Assembly (NCBI RefSeq): GCF_027286325.1
Contig: NZ_CP114588.1
Coordinates: forward strand, 1,699,317 to 1,763,316
DNA length: 64,000 nt
Direction: 5' to 3'
Source of the DNA: Salinivibrio kushneri
Lineage (GTDB): Bacteria > Pseudomonadota > Gammaproteobacteria > Enterobacterales > Vibrionaceae
Shown here piece by piece: positions 18,720-29,565 of the stretch. Numbering within the stretch: the first letter of the stretch is position 1; the number at the start of each line of letters is the position of its first letter. The position numbers and the translations under genes were made by a program. Under the pieces are notes generated by a model. It made no database searches. It saw only the letters and a program-made list of their open reading frames with translations, and was not told the origin of the DNA.

Positions 18720-20150
18720 TTATTGGCTGCGCATCCAGTTATCCATTTCAGTACGCAGGTTGTCTGACTTGGTACCGAAGATAGCCTGTACGCCACCGGA
18801 TACCACAACCACACCCGCTGCACCTAGCTGCTTGAGCTTGTCTTGATCAACCGTTTCAGTGTCAGCCACTGAGACACGTAAGCGAGTGATACACGCATCA
18901 AGACCAGTGATGTTGTCTTTACCACCGAATGCCGCTACCAAGTCACCGGCAAGCTCAGAGCCTGTTGCGGTTGATACATCAGCGACCGCTTCGTCTTCAC
19001 GACCAGGCGTTTTCAAGTCAAGGGCGCGAATAACTACTCGGAACACGATGTAGTAAAGTACCGCATAACCAAGACCCAGAAGTACAAGGGTGGTCACGTT
19101 CTCAGCACGTGGCATTTGCACGATGAAGTCGATGAAACCGTTCGAGAAGGTATGGCCGTGAACAACGCCCAGTGCGTTAGTCAGAACATACGCCGCACCC
19201 GCCATGATAGCGTGGATACCATACAGCACTGGCGCGATGAACAGGAACGAGAACTCGATAGGTTCAGTGATACCCGTCAGGAATGAAGTCAGTGCACCAG
19301 ATGCCATGATACCCATGATTTTGGCACGGTTTTCTGGCTTGGCAGAGTGTGCGATAGCAAATGCCGCCGCAGGGAGACCAAACATTTTGAACAAGTAGCC
19401 GCCTGCTAGCTGACCAAAGCCGTTACCCGCTTCACGCGTTGCATCGTTTGCGGTCAAGAAACAGGTCATGATGCCGTTTACTTGCTCGCCTGCGTTGTTC
19501 ACACAGCTACCCGCTTCATAGAAGAAAGGCACGTTCCAGATGTGGTGTAGACCGAATGGAATAAGTGCACGCTCTACCACACCGTAGATACCAAATGCGG
19601 TCACAGGATCTTGTGTCGCTGCCCAGTGAGAGAAAGATGCGATAGCACTGCCGATTGGTGGCCAGATAACAGAAAGGATCACACCAAGCGCGATAGAGAT
19701 GAAACCTGTAATGATTGGCACCGACCGTTTACCGGCAAAGAAACCAAGGTAGTCAGGCAGTTGAATTGTGTAGAAGCGGTTAAACGTCCACGCAGCGACA
19801 CCACCAGCAAGAATACCACCAAGTACCCCTGTTTTGATGACATCAGCGCCCATTACCGGTGCCATGACATCCAGTGTCGCCACCATGATGCCGTAACCGA
19901 CAATGGCAGACAGACCCGAGACACCATCATTGTTGGTGAAGCCAAGGGCCACACCGACGGCGAACAGCAAGGCCATTTGACCAAATACAGACCCACCAGC
20001 TTGTTCCATCATGTGCGAAACAATATCTGGCATCCAGCTAAAGTTGGCAGCACCAACACCCAAAAGTATACCTGCGACCGGAAGCACAGATACTGGAAGC
20101 ATCAGCGCTTTACCGACTTTTTGCAGGTTAGCAAAGAGGTTTTTTGACAT
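18720..20150 (-). CDS. ptsG: PTS glucose-specific permease, EIICB
   Basis: Inner membrane glucose transporter that phosphorylates its substrate. With the ATG at 20150 (AGGAG eight bases upstream) it has 476 residues, as E. coli PtsG (477). The EIIC part (about 1-390) has roughly ten hydrophobic segments with family blocks [32 protein letters not shown] and [12 protein letters not shown]. The EIIB part begins after a linker and carries the phosphocysteine in [11 protein letters not shown]. The EIIA function must come from a separate Crr protein. Single gene. CRP control is expected; a half-site is at 20338-20353. Confidence 0.94.
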   Translation of the reverse strand: MSKNLFANLQKVGKALMLPVSVLPVAGILLGVGAANFSWMPDIVSHMMEQAGGSVFGQMALLFAVGVALGFTNNDGVSGLSAIVGYGIMVATLDVMAPVMGADVIKTGVLGGILAGGVAAWTFNRFYTIQLPDYLGFFAGKRSVPIITGFISIALGVILSVIWPPIGSAIASFSHWAATQDPVTAFGIYGVVERALIPFGLHHIWNVPFFYEAGSCVNNAGEQVNGIMTCFLTANDATREAGNGFGQLAGGYLFKMFGLPAAAFAIAHSAKPENRAKIMGIMASGALTSFLTGITEPIEFSFLFIAPVLYGIHAIMAGAAYVLTNALGVVHGHTFSNGFIDFIVQMPRAENVTTLVLLGLGYAVLYYIVFRVVIRALDLKTPGREDEAVADVSTATGSELAGDLVAAFGGKDNITGLDACITRLRVSVADTETVDQDKLKQLGAAGVVVVSGGVQAIFGTKSDNLRTEMDNWMRSQ

Positions 20151-20734
20151 AGTTCTTGCTCCTGACAAGGACGTTTAACAATGTGTCTCGCCGGACTAAC
20201 CTTCCGATTCCCCCGCAAGAGGCCAACCGATACCACAGGCGCCGAGAGCACAAACGATTTGTGATTATTGAACTCACCCAAACTATAAGGGGCGAATCAT
20301 CACCTTGCCTATCAGTGACGATTTTACTGATTAAAAAGTAAATATAGATCACAATTAGAATTGGCGACAAAAACAGCAAAAACTAGCATAAGATCATGAT
20401 TTAAAATGACAAAAAATCTATTCCATAGGGAAACGACAGGAACAAAAAAATAGCAACCCCTTCACTCCTAACGTTATTTTACGTAACGAATTAATACAGC
20501 ACGTAATGCGATCGTTTTAGGTGGATAATTATTAATAATTTCAGAAAGGTAGATGTAAAATTGCGCGAGATCAAGTTTGAGAGGTTAGCGATATCAATCC
20601 GTTATTTTGTTGCAAATATAACCAAAAAATGACGCCGAGTTAACCAGACGGGGTGACGCCATATCAACGCCAATGAAATCAAAAAGCAGTGTTTTCTTAC
20701 GGCGGGAAGAGCGCGACGCTCTAAGTAAGAAAAA
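20151..20734. other. long ptsG leader and gene-free region
   Basis: About 590 bp without a supported protein gene. It holds the ptsG upstream region, AT-rich sequence from 20360 to 20640, and the hairpin AGAGCG-CGA-CGCTCT at 20707-20721 next to the tatD terminator. A small RNA is possible but I see no clear promoter-terminator pair. Confidence 0.4.
20338..20353 (-). promoter_or_regulatory. possible CRP site upstream of ptsG
   Basis: On the minus strand TGTGATCTATATTTAC has one perfect half of the CRP consensus and a poor second half. It lies about 190 bp before the ptsG start codon, so a long leader would be implied. Confidence 0.35.
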
Positions 20735-20756
20735 CGCCCGACAAGGTTGTCGGGCG
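20735..20756 (-). terminator. terminator of the holB-tatD operon end
   Basis: Perfect stem CGCCCGACAA / TTGTCGGGCG with a 2-base centre, followed on the minus strand by TTTTTCTTAC. It lies 7 bp after the tatD stop codon. Confidence 0.9.
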
Positions 20757-20763
20757 ACTTGAA

Positions 20764-21555
20764 TTATTGCGGGTTTGCACCAGAAAAAAGCGCAAAAAAG
20801 TTACGGCTGGTGATCTCACAGACCGTTTCCACCGATTCACCCTTTAACATCGCGACGTACTCAGCAACTTCTTTCACATAAGCTGGCTGGTTTTGCTTGC
20901 CACGATGTGGAACAGGTGCCAAGTAAGGCGAGTCTGTCTCAACCAGCAGGCGTTCAAGCGGTATACGACGCACCACATCTTTCAGCTCTGTGGCCTTGTT
21001 GAACGTCACTATCCCAGAAATTGAAATGTAGAAACCGAGTTCAATCGCCGCCTCTGCCATCTCATAGCTTTCTGTAAAGCAGTGTAGCACACCCCCGACG
21101 CGCTCAGCGCCTTCCTCACGTAAAATCGCAAGCGTGTCTTCACGTGCTGCGCGAGTATGGATAATCAAGGGTTTGTTGAGCTCAACCGCGAGGCGGACAT
21201 GCTGACGGAAGATCGCTTGCTGCTGCTCAGCAAGTTCTGGCTGATAGTGGTAATCCAGCCCTGTCTCTCCCACCGCGACGACACGCTCATCAGCGGCTAA
21301 GGCTTTCAGCCGGTCATAATCGAAACCATTTTCAATATCCAAAGGGTGCACGCCACATGAGGCAAAAACATGCGGGTAAGGTCGGATCATCTCTAGCATC
21401 GCCGGAAAACTATCTAGCGTTACCCCCACCGAAAGGAAATAGTCGACGCCCCTTGCCTGCGCTTTATCTAAAACATCGGCAACATTCTGGTGCAGCGAGT
21501 CGTAATCCAGTTTGTCGAGATGGCAATGAGAGTCTATTAACACGTTATTCTCCAA
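20764..21555 (-). CDS. ycfH: TatD family metal-dependent hydrolase (YcfH)
   Basis: A 263-residue TIM-barrel hydrolase of the TatD group, linked to 3'-5' DNA exonuclease activity in relatives. Metal-binding signatures: DSHCHLDKL at the N-terminus, VAVGETGLDYHY, PLIIHTRAA, GGVLHCFTESYEMA and LVETDSPYLAP. The start codon region overlaps the 3' end of holB by 11 bp, so the two are translationally coupled, as in the conserved tmk-holB-ycfH order of gammaproteobacteria. Confidence 0.93.
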   Translation of the reverse strand: MENNVLIDSHCHLDKLDYDSLHQNVADVLDKAQARGVDYFLSVGVTLDSFPAMLEMIRPYPHVFASCGVHPLDIENGFDYDRLKALAADERVVAVGETGLDYHYQPELAEQQQAIFRQHVRLAVELNKPLIIHTRAAREDTLAILREEGAERVGGVLHCFTESYEMAEAAIELGFYISISGIVTFNKATELKDVVRRIPLERLLVETDSPYLAPVPHRGKQNQPAYVKEVAEYVAMLKGESVETVCEITSRNFFALFSGANPQ

Positions 21556-22537
21556 TCGATAATAGCCACTGGCTAACTACCAGTTCGGTATTTAGCCCTG
21601 TATGAGTTTGTAACTGACGCTGTAATTGATGCAGCGCGCGTAATAATGAATGAACTTGCTGGGTGGTCAGTGCATTGGCCACTTCCGCAACCCGTTGGTG
21701 ATGATGCCGGTGCACAATGGTCTGCTCCACGCCTTGACGCCATTTGAGTACATCAAGCAGAAAATAACTGAGCCAGTTCAATGAAGCAGGGTAGTGTGAG
21801 ACTAAGACCTCAATAGTGTCAAATAAGCCCGTTCTCTCACGCACATAGGTAGAAAAGCCCTCCACCACAGCATGGTGATGATCTAACCCGCCCGATGCCA
21901 CAAAGTCGCTGGCGGCCAAGGGAGCGCCACGATATAAACCCACCGCATGGTCTGGCACCGAACGCTGCAATGTTTGCTCGATCCATGCCTTGGCTGTTTC
22001 AGCCTCCGCCTGCGGTGCCTTCCACACACTACAGCGACTGACAATGGTCGCGAGTAGGCTATCCAGCGAGTCTGTCAGCAATACGAAGTAACACCCTGAA
22101 GGTGGCTCTTCTAGCGATTTAAGCAATGCATTGGCCGCGGCTTCCCCTAAACGCTCGACACACTCTATGACAATAAAGCGCGCCCCACCCAATTGCGACG
22201 TTTCCAGCGCTTGTCGTTGCACCTTGCGGACTGCATCGATACCAATCTGCTTGCCCGGTTTCTCGGGGGCTAGCCAGTGAATATCAGGATGGTTACCCGC
22301 CGCGAAAAGCTGACAATGATGACAATGACCACAAGCGCTATCGGCTTGATCGCTGCACAGCCTCACCTTAGCAAGCTGGCTGATCAACGCGCGACGGCCG
22401 CTGCCTGGGGGCGCGGCCAACAAGAGCGCATGCGGGAACCTTGCACTCACCAATAGCTGCTGCCAATGCCCCCAAACCCCTTCAAACCAGGGATAAACGC
22501 AAGGCGCGGGGTATGCCAATCCTATCTTGTCACTCAT
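21545..22537 (-). CDS. holB: DNA polymerase III delta' subunit
   Basis: Clamp-loader subunit of 330 residues (E. coli HolB 334). It has the AAA+ fold with a degenerate P-loop ([10 protein letters not shown]), as expected since delta' does not bind ATP productively, a zinc-binding set CGHCHHC with an upstream Cys, the SRC sensor (IVSRCSVW) and the [11 protein letters not shown] motif. Overlaps tmk by 4 bp and tatD by 11 bp. Confidence 0.94.
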   Translation of the reverse strand: MSDKIGLAYPAPCVYPWFEGVWGHWQQLLVSARFPHALLLAAPPGSGRRALISQLAKVRLCSDQADSACGHCHHCQLFAAGNHPDIHWLAPEKPGKQIGIDAVRKVQRQALETSQLGGARFIVIECVERLGEAAANALLKSLEEPPSGCYFVLLTDSLDSLLATIVSRCSVWKAPQAEAETAKAWIEQTLQRSVPDHAVGLYRGAPLAASDFVASGGLDHHHAVVEGFSTYVRERTGLFDTIEVLVSHYPASLNWLSYFLLDVLKWRQGVEQTIVHRHHHQRVAEVANALTTQQVHSLLRALHQLQRQLQTHTGLNTELVVSQWLLSIGE

Positions 22538-23172
22538 ACGCCTGTCTGCTGCTTAAGCCAGTTTTCTAGTGCCGTCTTAATCTGAGCAGTCACGTTGTCT
22601 AGCGACTGGCCCGCATCAATCACCACCACACTGGGATCGTCGTTTGCCAATGCCAGATAGCGGGCTCGCGTGCGCTCAAAAAAATCGAGTTGCATTTTCT
22701 CAATCCGGTCCAGATCACCGCGGCCACGCGCACGCGCTAAGCCTACTTCCGGATCGATGTCCATATACAATGTTAGTGAGGGAGCAAACTCCCCCAATAC
22801 CGTTTCTTTTAGGCTCTGCATCAGCGACGTGTCCATACCACGTCCCCCACCCTGGTATGCCTGTGATGACATATCATGACGATCACCCACCACCCATTGA
22901 CCCTTCGCCAGGGCGGGTTTAATCACATTTTCGACAAGCTGTACTCGGGCGGCATAAAGCATGAGAAGCTCGGCTTTATCAGTGAGCGGTTCATCCGGGT
23001 GACCTTGTTTGACAAGCGTGCGCAACTGTTCAGCAAGCGGCGTACCACCGGGCTCTCGCGTGGTGATCACATCTTTGATGCCGACATCGAGCAACACCTG
23101 TTTGATCTGATTGATGGCCGTACTTTTGCCCGCACCTTCGAGGCCTTCTACAACGATGAAATGGTTCTTCAT
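22534..23172 (-). CDS. tmk: thymidylate kinase
   Basis: Converts dTMP to dTDP. The product has 212 residues (E. coli 213). P-loop GLEGAGKST (about 10-18), the DRH-type motif in [19 protein letters not shown], and the LID region [29 protein letters not shown] is a family signature. Overlaps mltG by 4 bp upstream and holB by 4 bp downstream. Confidence 0.95.
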   Translation of the reverse strand: MKNHFIVVEGLEGAGKSTAINQIKQVLLDVGIKDVITTREPGGTPLAEQLRTLVKQGHPDEPLTDKAELLMLYAARVQLVENVIKPALAKGQWVVGDRHDMSSQAYQGGGRGMDTSLMQSLKETVLGEFAPSLTLYMDIDPEVGLARARGRGDLDRIEKMQLDFFERTRARYLALANDDPSVVVIDAGQSLDNVTAQIKTALENWLKQQTGV

Positions 23173-24185
23173 TGATTCTTCAACACTTTTAAGTAATCAC
23201 GCACGGCTCGATTGTGTTCGGCCAAGGTGGTAGAAAATTGGTGGCCGCCTTTACCCGTGGCGACAAAATAGTAGTAATCCGTCTTTGCTGGCTGCGCAGC
23301 GGCAAAGATTGACGCTTTACCTGGCATTGCGATCGGCGTCGGTGGCAAGCCATTAATCACATAGGTGTTGTAGGGGGTCGGTGTGCGCAAGTCACGCTTA
23401 CGAATATTGCCCTCATACTTATCACCCATGCCATAAATCACGGTCGGATCGGTTTGCAAACGCATACCACGTCGCAGCCGGTTCACGAACACCGACGCGA
23501 CCTGTTCCCGCTCACTCGCTACTGCGGTCTCCTTTTCAATGATGGAGGCCAATATCAATAGTTCATAAGGCGTATCTATCGGTAAGTCATCAATGCGTTG
23601 CTGCCAAGCCTGATCTAAGGTCGCTTCCATTGCACGCTTGGCGCGTTGTAACAATGCTATATCAGTATCACCCACATCATAGGCGTAGGTTTCAGGGAGC
23701 AGTAATCCTTCTAGTTTATCGTGACTGATCCCTAACGCGTCGGCAATGGCGGCCTCACGCATCCCAGTTAATGTTTGTTCAAGGTGCGGGGCCGATTGGA
23801 TTTGCTTGCGCCACTGGGCAAACGTACTCCCTTCAACAAAGGTGATCTCATCTTGATATTGCTGGCCTGAACGCAGCGTTGCGAATGCCTCCGCTAACGT
23901 TTGTCCCGGTTGAATCTGAAAGGTGCCCGCTTGCACCCGAGTCAGCTCTGGATAAACCCGTGGCGCAAACTTCGACCAGATGCTTGATGCCATCCAACCG
24001 TTGTCTTCAAATTTTGCAATGACCTTATGGTAATGTGCACCGCTAGGTACAGTGAATAGCTGAGGCGTCTGCAAGGATAACGGCGTGGAAATAAACGCCT
24101 TCGTTTGCCAAAGCACCCCAGCGACCGAGGCCAAAACTATCGCCATCAATACGCTCATCAGCCCCAAAAATCGCTTTTTTAGCAC
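23169..24185 (-). CDS. mltG: endolytic murein transglycosylase MltG
   Basis: Inner membrane lytic transglycosylase that cuts nascent glycan strands and sets their length. The product has 338 residues (E. coli 340). One N-terminal transmembrane segment (about 8-27), then a LysM-like domain and the YceG domain with the catalytic Glu in [11 protein letters not shown]. Further signatures: [20 protein letters not shown] and [16 protein letters not shown]. Overlaps pabC by 7 bp, an order conserved in enteric and vibrio genomes. Confidence 0.94.
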   Translation of the reverse strand: MLKKRFLGLMSVLMAIVLASVAGVLWQTKAFISTPLSLQTPQLFTVPSGAHYHKVIAKFEDNGWMASSIWSKFAPRVYPELTRVQAGTFQIQPGQTLAEAFATLRSGQQYQDEITFVEGSTFAQWRKQIQSAPHLEQTLTGMREAAIADALGISHDKLEGLLLPETYAYDVGDTDIALLQRAKRAMEATLDQAWQQRIDDLPIDTPYELLILASIIEKETAVASEREQVASVFVNRLRRGMRLQTDPTVIYGMGDKYEGNIRKRDLRTPTPYNTYVINGLPPTPIAMPGKASIFAAAQPAKTDYYYFVATGKGGHQFSTTLAEHNRAVRDYLKVLKNQ

Positions 24186-24988
24186 GCGTTTAACCTCTGT
24201 TGTAATCGCCTTGTCAGCGTATGCGTTTTATAACTTGTTTCATTGATGGCTGTCACTGGCACCACCTTCATCAAAGCATTGCAAATAAACACTTCATCGG
24301 CACGCCACAGCGCTGTCTCATCGACCGCGACCGTTTTACATTGGTAGTCCGTGAAACCTTCAATCACGGCCATCACTTTTTCTCGCATCAGTCCCGCCAC
24401 ACCGGCGTATGCCAAATCAGGTGTATAAATGACATGATCTTGGCACCAGAAAAGATTGGACGCCGAGGTCTCAACCAGGTTGCCAAACATGTCCGCGACC
24501 ACGAAATCATCGGCCTCCGCGTCTTCCAGTGCCAGCTTTAGACGCACCTGTTCTAACCGGTTGAGATGTTTAAGCCCCGCAAAAGGTGATGCGCCCAGTT
24601 GTATGTGCGTCGTCGCCAATGCCACCCCATGCTGTTGCCAGTGATGATAATGATGTGGATACGGATGTAGGCTAACAATCACAGTTGGCGACGAGCAGCC
24701 TTTGGGACTGTAACCGCGGCCCCCCTGCCCTCGGGTGATAATCACCTTCAACACCTGTTCATCCTGCGAATGCTGACACGCTTGATCAAGCATTGTCGCG
24801 AGTACCGACCAATCGACCCCGTGAATGGCGAGTCGCTCACAAGTGCTTTGTAAACGCAGTATATGTGCATCACGATCAAGTAATAGCCCCTGATACACAT
24901 GGCCAGTAGTAAAGCAACCATCACCAAATTGGAGCCCTCGGTCAGCGACCGCTAGTTCGCGACAAGGGTGTCCATTTACCCAATACAT
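24179..24988 (-). CDS. pabC: aminodeoxychorismate lyase
   Basis: PLP-dependent enzyme of fold type IV that releases pyruvate from 4-amino-4-deoxychorismate to give p-aminobenzoate for folate. The product has 269 residues (E. coli PabC 269). Signatures: DRGLQFGDGCFTTG, KVIITRGQGGRGY, GLKHLNRLEQV (Lys is the PLP ligand) and ETSASNLFW. Lies between fabF and mltG, its usual place. A terminator sits between fabF and pabC, so pabC probably has another promoter as well. Confidence 0.94.
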   Translation of the reverse strand: MYWVNGHPCRELAVADRGLQFGDGCFTTGHVYQGLLLDRDAHILRLQSTCERLAIHGVDWSVLATMLDQACQHSQDEQVLKVIITRGQGGRGYSPKGCSSPTVIVSLHPYPHHYHHWQQHGVALATTHIQLGASPFAGLKHLNRLEQVRLKLALEDAEADDFVVADMFGNLVETSASNLFWCQDHVIYTPDLAYAGVAGLMREKVMAVIEGFTDYQCKTVAVDETALWRADEVFICNALMKVVPVTAINETSYKTHTLTRRLQQRLNAC

Positions 24989-25020
24989 CTATCAACCTCG
25001 ACAGTCAACCAGTCTTACCG

Positions 25021-25053
25021 ACAATAAAAAACGGCCCGAATCGTCGGGCCGTT
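25021..25053 (-). terminator. terminator after fabF
   Basis: Stem AACGGCCCGA / TCGGGCCGTT, loop ATCG, with minus-strand T-run TTTTTATT. Confidence 0.88.
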
Positions 25054-25096
25054 ACTATAGCAAACTCTTTTTAGGCTGTATAAACGCCTATGCGCA

Positions 25097-26335
25097 TTAC
25101 AGCTTTTTGAAGATCAAAGAGCCGTTGGTGCCACCAAAACCAAAGGAGTTACACAACGCGTACTCCATTTTTACGTCACGCGCTTCGTGCGGTACGTAAT
25201 CTAAATCGCAACCCTCATCAACATTATCAAGGTTGATCGTTGGTGGTACGGCTTGGTCAATCAACGACATGGCAGTGATAATCGACTCGGCAGAGCCTGC
25301 CGCACCGAGCAAATGGCCGGTCATCGATTTGGTTGAAGAGACCAACATGCTATCGGCTGCGTCTCCCATTGCACGACGAATTGCCTTGCTTTCCGCGACA
25401 TCACCCGCTGGAGTAGATGTACCGTGAGCGTTAACGTAGCCAATTTGTGCAGGGTTGATACCCGCATCACGAATCGCCGCTTCCATCGCCAATGCCGCGC
25501 CTGAGCCATCTTCACTGGGTGACGTCATATGATAAGCATCGCCACTCATGCCAAAGCCGGCTAATTCACAATATATGGTTGCGCCACGCGCTTTCGCATG
25601 CTCGTACTCTTCAAGCACCATCACGCCTGCGCCATCACCCAGCACAAAACCATCACGGTCTTTGTCCCATGGGCGAGAGGCTGCCTTTGGATCGTCATTG
25701 CGCGTTGAGAGCGCTTTGGCTGCGGCAAAACCGCCAATACCAAGCTCGGTGGAGGCTTTCTCTGCGCCACCGGCAACCATGGCGTCTGCGTCACCGTATG
25801 CAATCATACGGGCAGCATGACCAATATTATGAAGGCCTGTGGTACATGCGGTTGAAATTGAGATGTTTGGGCCACGCATGCCGTAGTTAATCGACACGTG
25901 CCCTGCAATCATATTAACGATGGTTGATGGAACAAAGAAGGGGCTGATCTTACGTGGACCCTTTTCCATATACGCACGATGATTTTGTTCAATCAAACCA
26001 AGACCACCAATGCCTGAACCTATCGCGACACCAATACGGTGTGCATTGTTGTCATCAACTTGCAGCCCGGAGTCTTTAATGGCTTGCACACTGGCAGCAA
26101 TGCCATATTGGATGAACAAGTCCATTTTTCGTGCATCTTTTTTCGACATGTAGTCTTCACAATTGAAGTCCTTAACCATGCCCGCAAATTGAGTAGCAAA
26201 GTTAGTGGCATCAAAATGCTCAATCGCTGAGATACCGCTTTGCCCGGCTAGCAGAGCTTTCCATGAAGACTCAACTGAGTTACCGACGGGTGACAACATA
26301 CCCATGCCAGTCACAACAACACGACGCTTAGACAC
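25097..26335 (-). CDS. fabF: beta-ketoacyl-ACP synthase II
   Basis: Elongating condensing enzyme of type II fatty acid synthesis, 412 residues (E. coli 413). Catalytic Cys in [10 protein letters not shown] (about 164), two His in [11 protein letters not shown] and [22 protein letters not shown] at the C-terminus is a family signature. The start codon is GTG at 26335; its ribosome site GGAGA is part of a 16-bp palindrome (26341-26356). Lies downstream of acpP after a terminator-like hairpin, which would reduce its expression relative to acpP. Confidence 0.96.
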   Translation of the reverse strand: MSKRRVVVTGMGMLSPVGNSVESSWKALLAGQSGISAIEHFDATNFATQFAGMVKDFNCEDYMSKKDARKMDLFIQYGIAASVQAIKDSGLQVDDNNAHRIGVAIGSGIGGLGLIEQNHRAYMEKGPRKISPFFVPSTIVNMIAGHVSINYGMRGPNISISTACTTGLHNIGHAARMIAYGDADAMVAGGAEKASTELGIGGFAAAKALSTRNDDPKAASRPWDKDRDGFVLGDGAGVMVLEEYEHAKARGATIYCELAGFGMSGDAYHMTSPSEDGSGAALAMEAAIRDAGINPAQIGYVNAHGTSTPAGDVAESKAIRRAMGDAADSMLVSSTKSMTGHLLGAAGSAESIITAMSLIDQAVPPTINLDNVDEGCDLDYVPHEARDVKMEYALCNSFGFGGTNGSLIFKKL

Positions 26336-26340
26336 GATGA

Positions 26341-26356
26341 TATTCTCCGGAGAATA
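26341..26356 (-). promoter_or_regulatory. palindrome containing the fabF ribosome site
   Basis: TATTCTCCGGAGAATA is a perfect 16-bp inverted repeat and contains the GGAGA ribosome site eight bases before the GTG start. As RNA it could pair with itself or with another copy. Confidence 0.5.
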
Positions 26357-26391
26357 TAAGTTTGGAAATTAGAATAGCTTAAAAAGAACAC

Positions 26392-26412
26392 AGGCGGTCG
26401 AGGAGACCGCCT
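26392..26412 (-). terminator. attenuator between acpP and fabF
   Basis: Stem AGGCGGTC / GACCGCCT with a 5-base loop, followed on the minus strand by GTGTTCTTTTTAAG. It lies 15 bp after the acpP stop codon. Partial termination here would fit the need for far more ACP than FabF. Confidence 0.7.
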
Positions 26413-26427
26413 GGTAGGATTCTGAGA

Positions 26428-26664
26428 TTACGCTGAAGCGCCGACAACGTAGTCGATAGCTGCCTGTACAGTGGTAATCTTCTCTGCTTCTTCATCTGGA
26501 ATCTCTGTATCGAATTCCTCTTCAAGAGCCATTACCAGCTCAACGGTATCCAGAGAGTCCGCGCCCAAGTCGTCTACGAATGAAGCTTCGTTTTTCACTT
26601 CTGCTTCGTCGACACCTAGTTGCTCAACGATGATTTTCTTTACGCGTTCTTCGATGTTGCTCAT
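26428..26664 (-). CDS. acpP: acyl carrier protein
   Basis: A 78-residue acidic carrier protein for fatty acid synthesis. The phosphopantetheine serine is in [12 protein letters not shown] (Ser37). Four-helix sequence [15 protein letters not shown]...[16 protein letters not shown] is close to E. coli AcpP. Upstream gap to fabG is 157 bp, room for a separate promoter; downstream is an attenuator. Confidence 0.97.
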
Positions 26665-26821
26665 ATTAATACTAGTCCTTACAAGATTCGCAGATGCGAT
26701 ATGTGCTGTAGTTTATTCATTAATGTGGAAGTTGCAAGACCTCCACGGCTGGTCAAACCACGATTTGGGGACAAATCAATCGGAGTTTGACGTGTGTCAT
26801 TCGAGATTGCAACGGTCTCGA

Positions 26822-27556
26822 TCAAATCATGTACATACCGCCATTGACGTGCAAGGTCTCACCCGTCATGTAAGCGGCATCGTCAGAGGCTAAAAACGCC
26901 ACCGTTGCAGCAATCTCTTTTGGATCACCCAAACGCCCTGCTGGCACTTGTGCCAGGGTCGCAGCGCGCTGTTCATCATTCAGCGCCTTAGTCATATCGG
27001 TTTCGATAAAACCAGGGGCGACCGTATTCACTGTGATGCCACGCGCAGCCACTTCTCGTGCCATGGATTTGGTAAAGCCAATCACGCCTGCTTTTGCCGC
27101 CGCATAATTTGCCTGTCCCGCATTACCCATTACACCGACCACAGAACCAATGTTAATGATTCGGCCACAGCGTTTTTTCATCATCGCACGCAATACTGCC
27201 TTTGATAAACGGAAGATTGACGTCAAGTTGGTGTCCATAATGTCCTGCCACTCGTCGTCTTTCATCCGCATCAATAGGTTATCACGAGTGATACCGGCAT
27301 TGTTAACCAGAATGTCAACGTCACCAAATTCTTTTTTGATCGTATCAAGCACCTCTGCGACTGACTCTGGCGAGGTCACATTGAGTGCTAAGCCTTTACC
27401 GTTTTCACCGAGGTAATCGCTAATTGCGGCAGCGCCTTTTTCGCTAGTCGCTGTACCAATCACAGTGGCACCACGCTCCGCCAAAAGCTCTGCCGTTGCT
27501 CGGCCAATCCCACGGCTTGCGCCTGTTACCAGCGCTACTTTTCCGTCTAGTTTCAT
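26822..27556 (-). CDS. fabG: 3-oxoacyl-ACP reductase
   Basis: NADPH-dependent short-chain reductase, 244 residues as in E. coli. TGASRGIG cofactor loop (12-19), NNAG (about 86-89), catalytic Ser in NIGSVVG, Tyr and Lys in YAAAKAG, and C-terminal tail LHVNGGMYMI. Between fabD and acpP in the usual fab order. Confidence 0.97.
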   Translation of the reverse strand: MKLDGKVALVTGASRGIGRATAELLAERGATVIGTATSEKGAAAISDYLGENGKGLALNVTSPESVAEVLDTIKKEFGDVDILVNNAGITRDNLLMRMKDDEWQDIMDTNLTSIFRLSKAVLRAMMKKRCGRIINIGSVVGVMGNAGQANYAAAKAGVIGFTKSMAREVAARGITVNTVAPGFIETDMTKALNDEQRAATLAQVPAGRLGDPKEIAATVAFLASDDAAYMTGETLHVNGGMYMI

Positions 27557-27622
27557 TCGGTTACCCTTTTAGTTGATTCTGCCGACATACGCCGGCAGTC
27601 ACAAAGTGTCTAGTAATACGGT

Positions 27623-28579
27623 TCACGCCTTCGCGGCGGCAAGGCTGGCGCTATCATTAACCGCCGCGCTGCTCAACGCCTTGTTGATGCGTTTGGTCAA
27701 GCCTGTCAGTACTTTACCAGGGCCAAACTCCAAAAGCTGTTCCACGCCTTCAGCCGCCATATGCTCGACCGTTTCGGTCCAGCGTACCGGGCTATGTAAT
27801 TGACGCACCAGGGCTTCTTTAATTTGAGCCGGCTCTATCGGCGTTGCCACATCAGCATTGTTGACCACAGGAATACGGGGTGTATTAAACGTTACCGACT
27901 CCAGCGCTTGCGCCAGTTTTTCTGCTGCAGGCTTCATCAGCGCACAGTGGGAAGGCACTGACACCGGCAGCGGCAATGCACGTTTTGCGCCCGCGTCTTT
28001 ACACAAGGCGTTAGCACGCTCAACCGCTTCTTTATTACCCGCAATCACGACTTGACCCGGCGAGTTGAAGTTAACCGGTGAGACCACCTGCCCTTGCGCC
28101 GCTTGCTCACATGCGGTGGCAATTGCTTCATTGTCGAGGCCAATAATTGCCGACATCGCGCCAATACCCGCTGGTACCGCTTCTTGCATCAGTCGGCCGC
28201 GCAATTCAACCAGCTTGATCGCTGCTTTGAAATCCAACACGCCAGCACACACCAAGGCCGAGTATTCACCCAAGCTGTGGCCGGCAAGCATGGCTGGCGC
28301 AGCGCCACCTTGGGCTTCCCATACTCGCCAAATAGCAACAGACGCGGCTAGTAACGCAGGTTGGGTACGATGGGTTTCATTTAAGTCCGCTTCAGGGCCT
28401 TGCTGGACCAATGCCCAAAGGTCATAGCCAAGCACTTCTGAGGCTTCTGAAAACGTCTGCTGCACAACGCCATACTGTTCGGCGAGCTCCCCGAGCATAC
28501 CCACAGCTTGTGATCCTTGGCCAGGAAATACGATTGCAGTTGGAGACGTCGCTGTTGAAGAACTAGCTGTTGAAGACAT
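27623..28579 (-). CDS. fabD: malonyl-CoA-ACP transacylase
   Basis: Transfers malonyl from CoA to ACP. The product has 318 residues. The active-site Ser is in GHSLGEYSAL, with Arg in VELRGRLMQ and His in VSVPSHCALM; the N-terminal core FPGQGSQAVGML is intact. Compared with E. coli FabD (309) it has a longer Ser/Thr-rich start (MSSTASSSTATSP), encoded by two exact 11-bp repeats 15 bp apart. AGGA lies eight bases before the ATG. The C-terminus is also Ala/Ser rich. The enzyme should be fully active. Confidence 0.95.
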   Translation of the reverse strand: MSSTASSSTATSPTAIVFPGQGSQAVGMLGELAEQYGVVQQTFSEASEVLGYDLWALVQQGPEADLNETHRTQPALLAASVAIWRVWEAQGGAAPAMLAGHSLGEYSALVCAGVLDFKAAIKLVELRGRLMQEAVPAGIGAMSAIIGLDNEAIATACEQAAQGQVVSPVNFNSPGQVVIAGNKEAVERANALCKDAGAKRALPLPVSVPSHCALMKPAAEKLAQALESVTFNTPRIPVVNNADVATPIEPAQIKEALVRQLHSPVRWTETVEHMAAEGVEQLLEFGPGKVLTGLTKRINKALSSAAVNDSASLAAAKA

Positions 28580-28588
28580 AGCTGTTTT
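28551..28588 (-). repeat. 15-bp-period repeat at the 5' end of fabD
   Basis: GCTGTTGAAGA occurs at 28551-28561 and 28566-28576, and a third, shorter GCTGTT at 28581. The repeats cover the start codon and first codons and encode the extra Ser/Thr/Ala residues. Confidence 0.7.
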
Positions 28589-28597
28589 CCTATTTAT

Positions 28598-29557
28598 TTA
28601 AAATCTGACCAACGCTGAACCCCATGCGAATCCGCCGCCAAACGCCTCAAGCAAGAGTGTCTGGCCTCGTTGGATTCGCCCATCACGTACCGCCTCATCA
28701 AGGGCAGTAGGTACCGATGCGGCAGACGTGTTGCCATGGCGGTCAAGCGTCAATACAACTTGATCCATCGACATCGCGAGTTTCTTCGCGGTCGCTTTAA
28801 TAATTCGGTAATTGGCTTGGTGTGGTACTAACCAATCTATATCTGACTTTTCAATTTGGTTGGCCTGAAGCGTTTCTGTCACAATATTGGCCAGTTGTGT
28901 TACCGCCACTTTGAAGACTTCATTCCCCGCCATATAAAGCCACGCTTCATCGGCCTCTAACGATTGACCACGCTCTGGATACTTAAGTTTCAATAGCTCG
29001 CCAAATTTGCCATCAGCTTTCAGGTGTGTGGACAAAATACCATCATTTTCATCAGCAGAGAGCACCACTGCACCTGCACCATCACCAAACAAAATAATGG
29101 TGGAGCGATCATCAGGATCACAGGTGTGTGACAGGCGATCTGCGCCTACCACCAGCGCATTTTTGGCGAGGCCGTTTTTAACGTATTGATCCGCGACACT
29201 GAGTGCATACACAAAGCCAGAGCACGCCGCCGCAATATCAAAAGCGGGGCAGCCTTTAATCCCCAGCATGGCTTGAACATCACAGGCAGCTGCGGGAAAA
29301 GCACGCTCACCACTGGTGGTGGCGACAATAATCAGGTCGATGTCATGTTTATCGATGGCAGCCATATCTATCGCCTGTACGGCGGCCTGATAAGCCATCG
29401 AGGCAACGGTATCTGTGGGTGCAGCAATGCGACGTTCTTTGATCCCCGTGCGGGTCACAATCCATTCATCACTGGTGTCTACCATCTGTTCAAGGTCAGC
29501 ATTGGTGCGAACCTGTTCAGGCAAATAGCTGCCTGTGCCCAAAATCTTACTATACAT
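28598..29557 (-). CDS. fabH: beta-ketoacyl-ACP synthase III
   Basis: Condenses acetyl-CoA with malonyl-ACP to start fatty acid synthesis; 319 residues (E. coli 317). Catalytic Cys in [13 protein letters not shown] (about 112), His in [11 protein letters not shown], Asn in HGNTSAAS. N-terminus [13 protein letters not shown] is typical. Lies between plsX and fabD, 8 bp after plsX. Confidence 0.96.
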   Translation of the reverse strand: MYSKILGTGSYLPEQVRTNADLEQMVDTSDEWIVTRTGIKERRIAAPTDTVASMAYQAAVQAIDMAAIDKHDIDLIIVATTSGERAFPAAACDVQAMLGIKGCPAFDIAAACSGFVYALSVADQYVKNGLAKNALVVGADRLSHTCDPDDRSTIILFGDGAGAVVLSADENDGILSTHLKADGKFGELLKLKYPERGQSLEADEAWLYMAGNEVFKVAVTQLANIVTETLQANQIEKSDIDWLVPHQANYRIIKATAKKLAMSMDQVVLTLDRHGNTSAASVPTALDEAVRDGRIQRGQTLLLEAFGGGFAWGSALVRF

Positions 29558-29565
29558 GAAGACTA

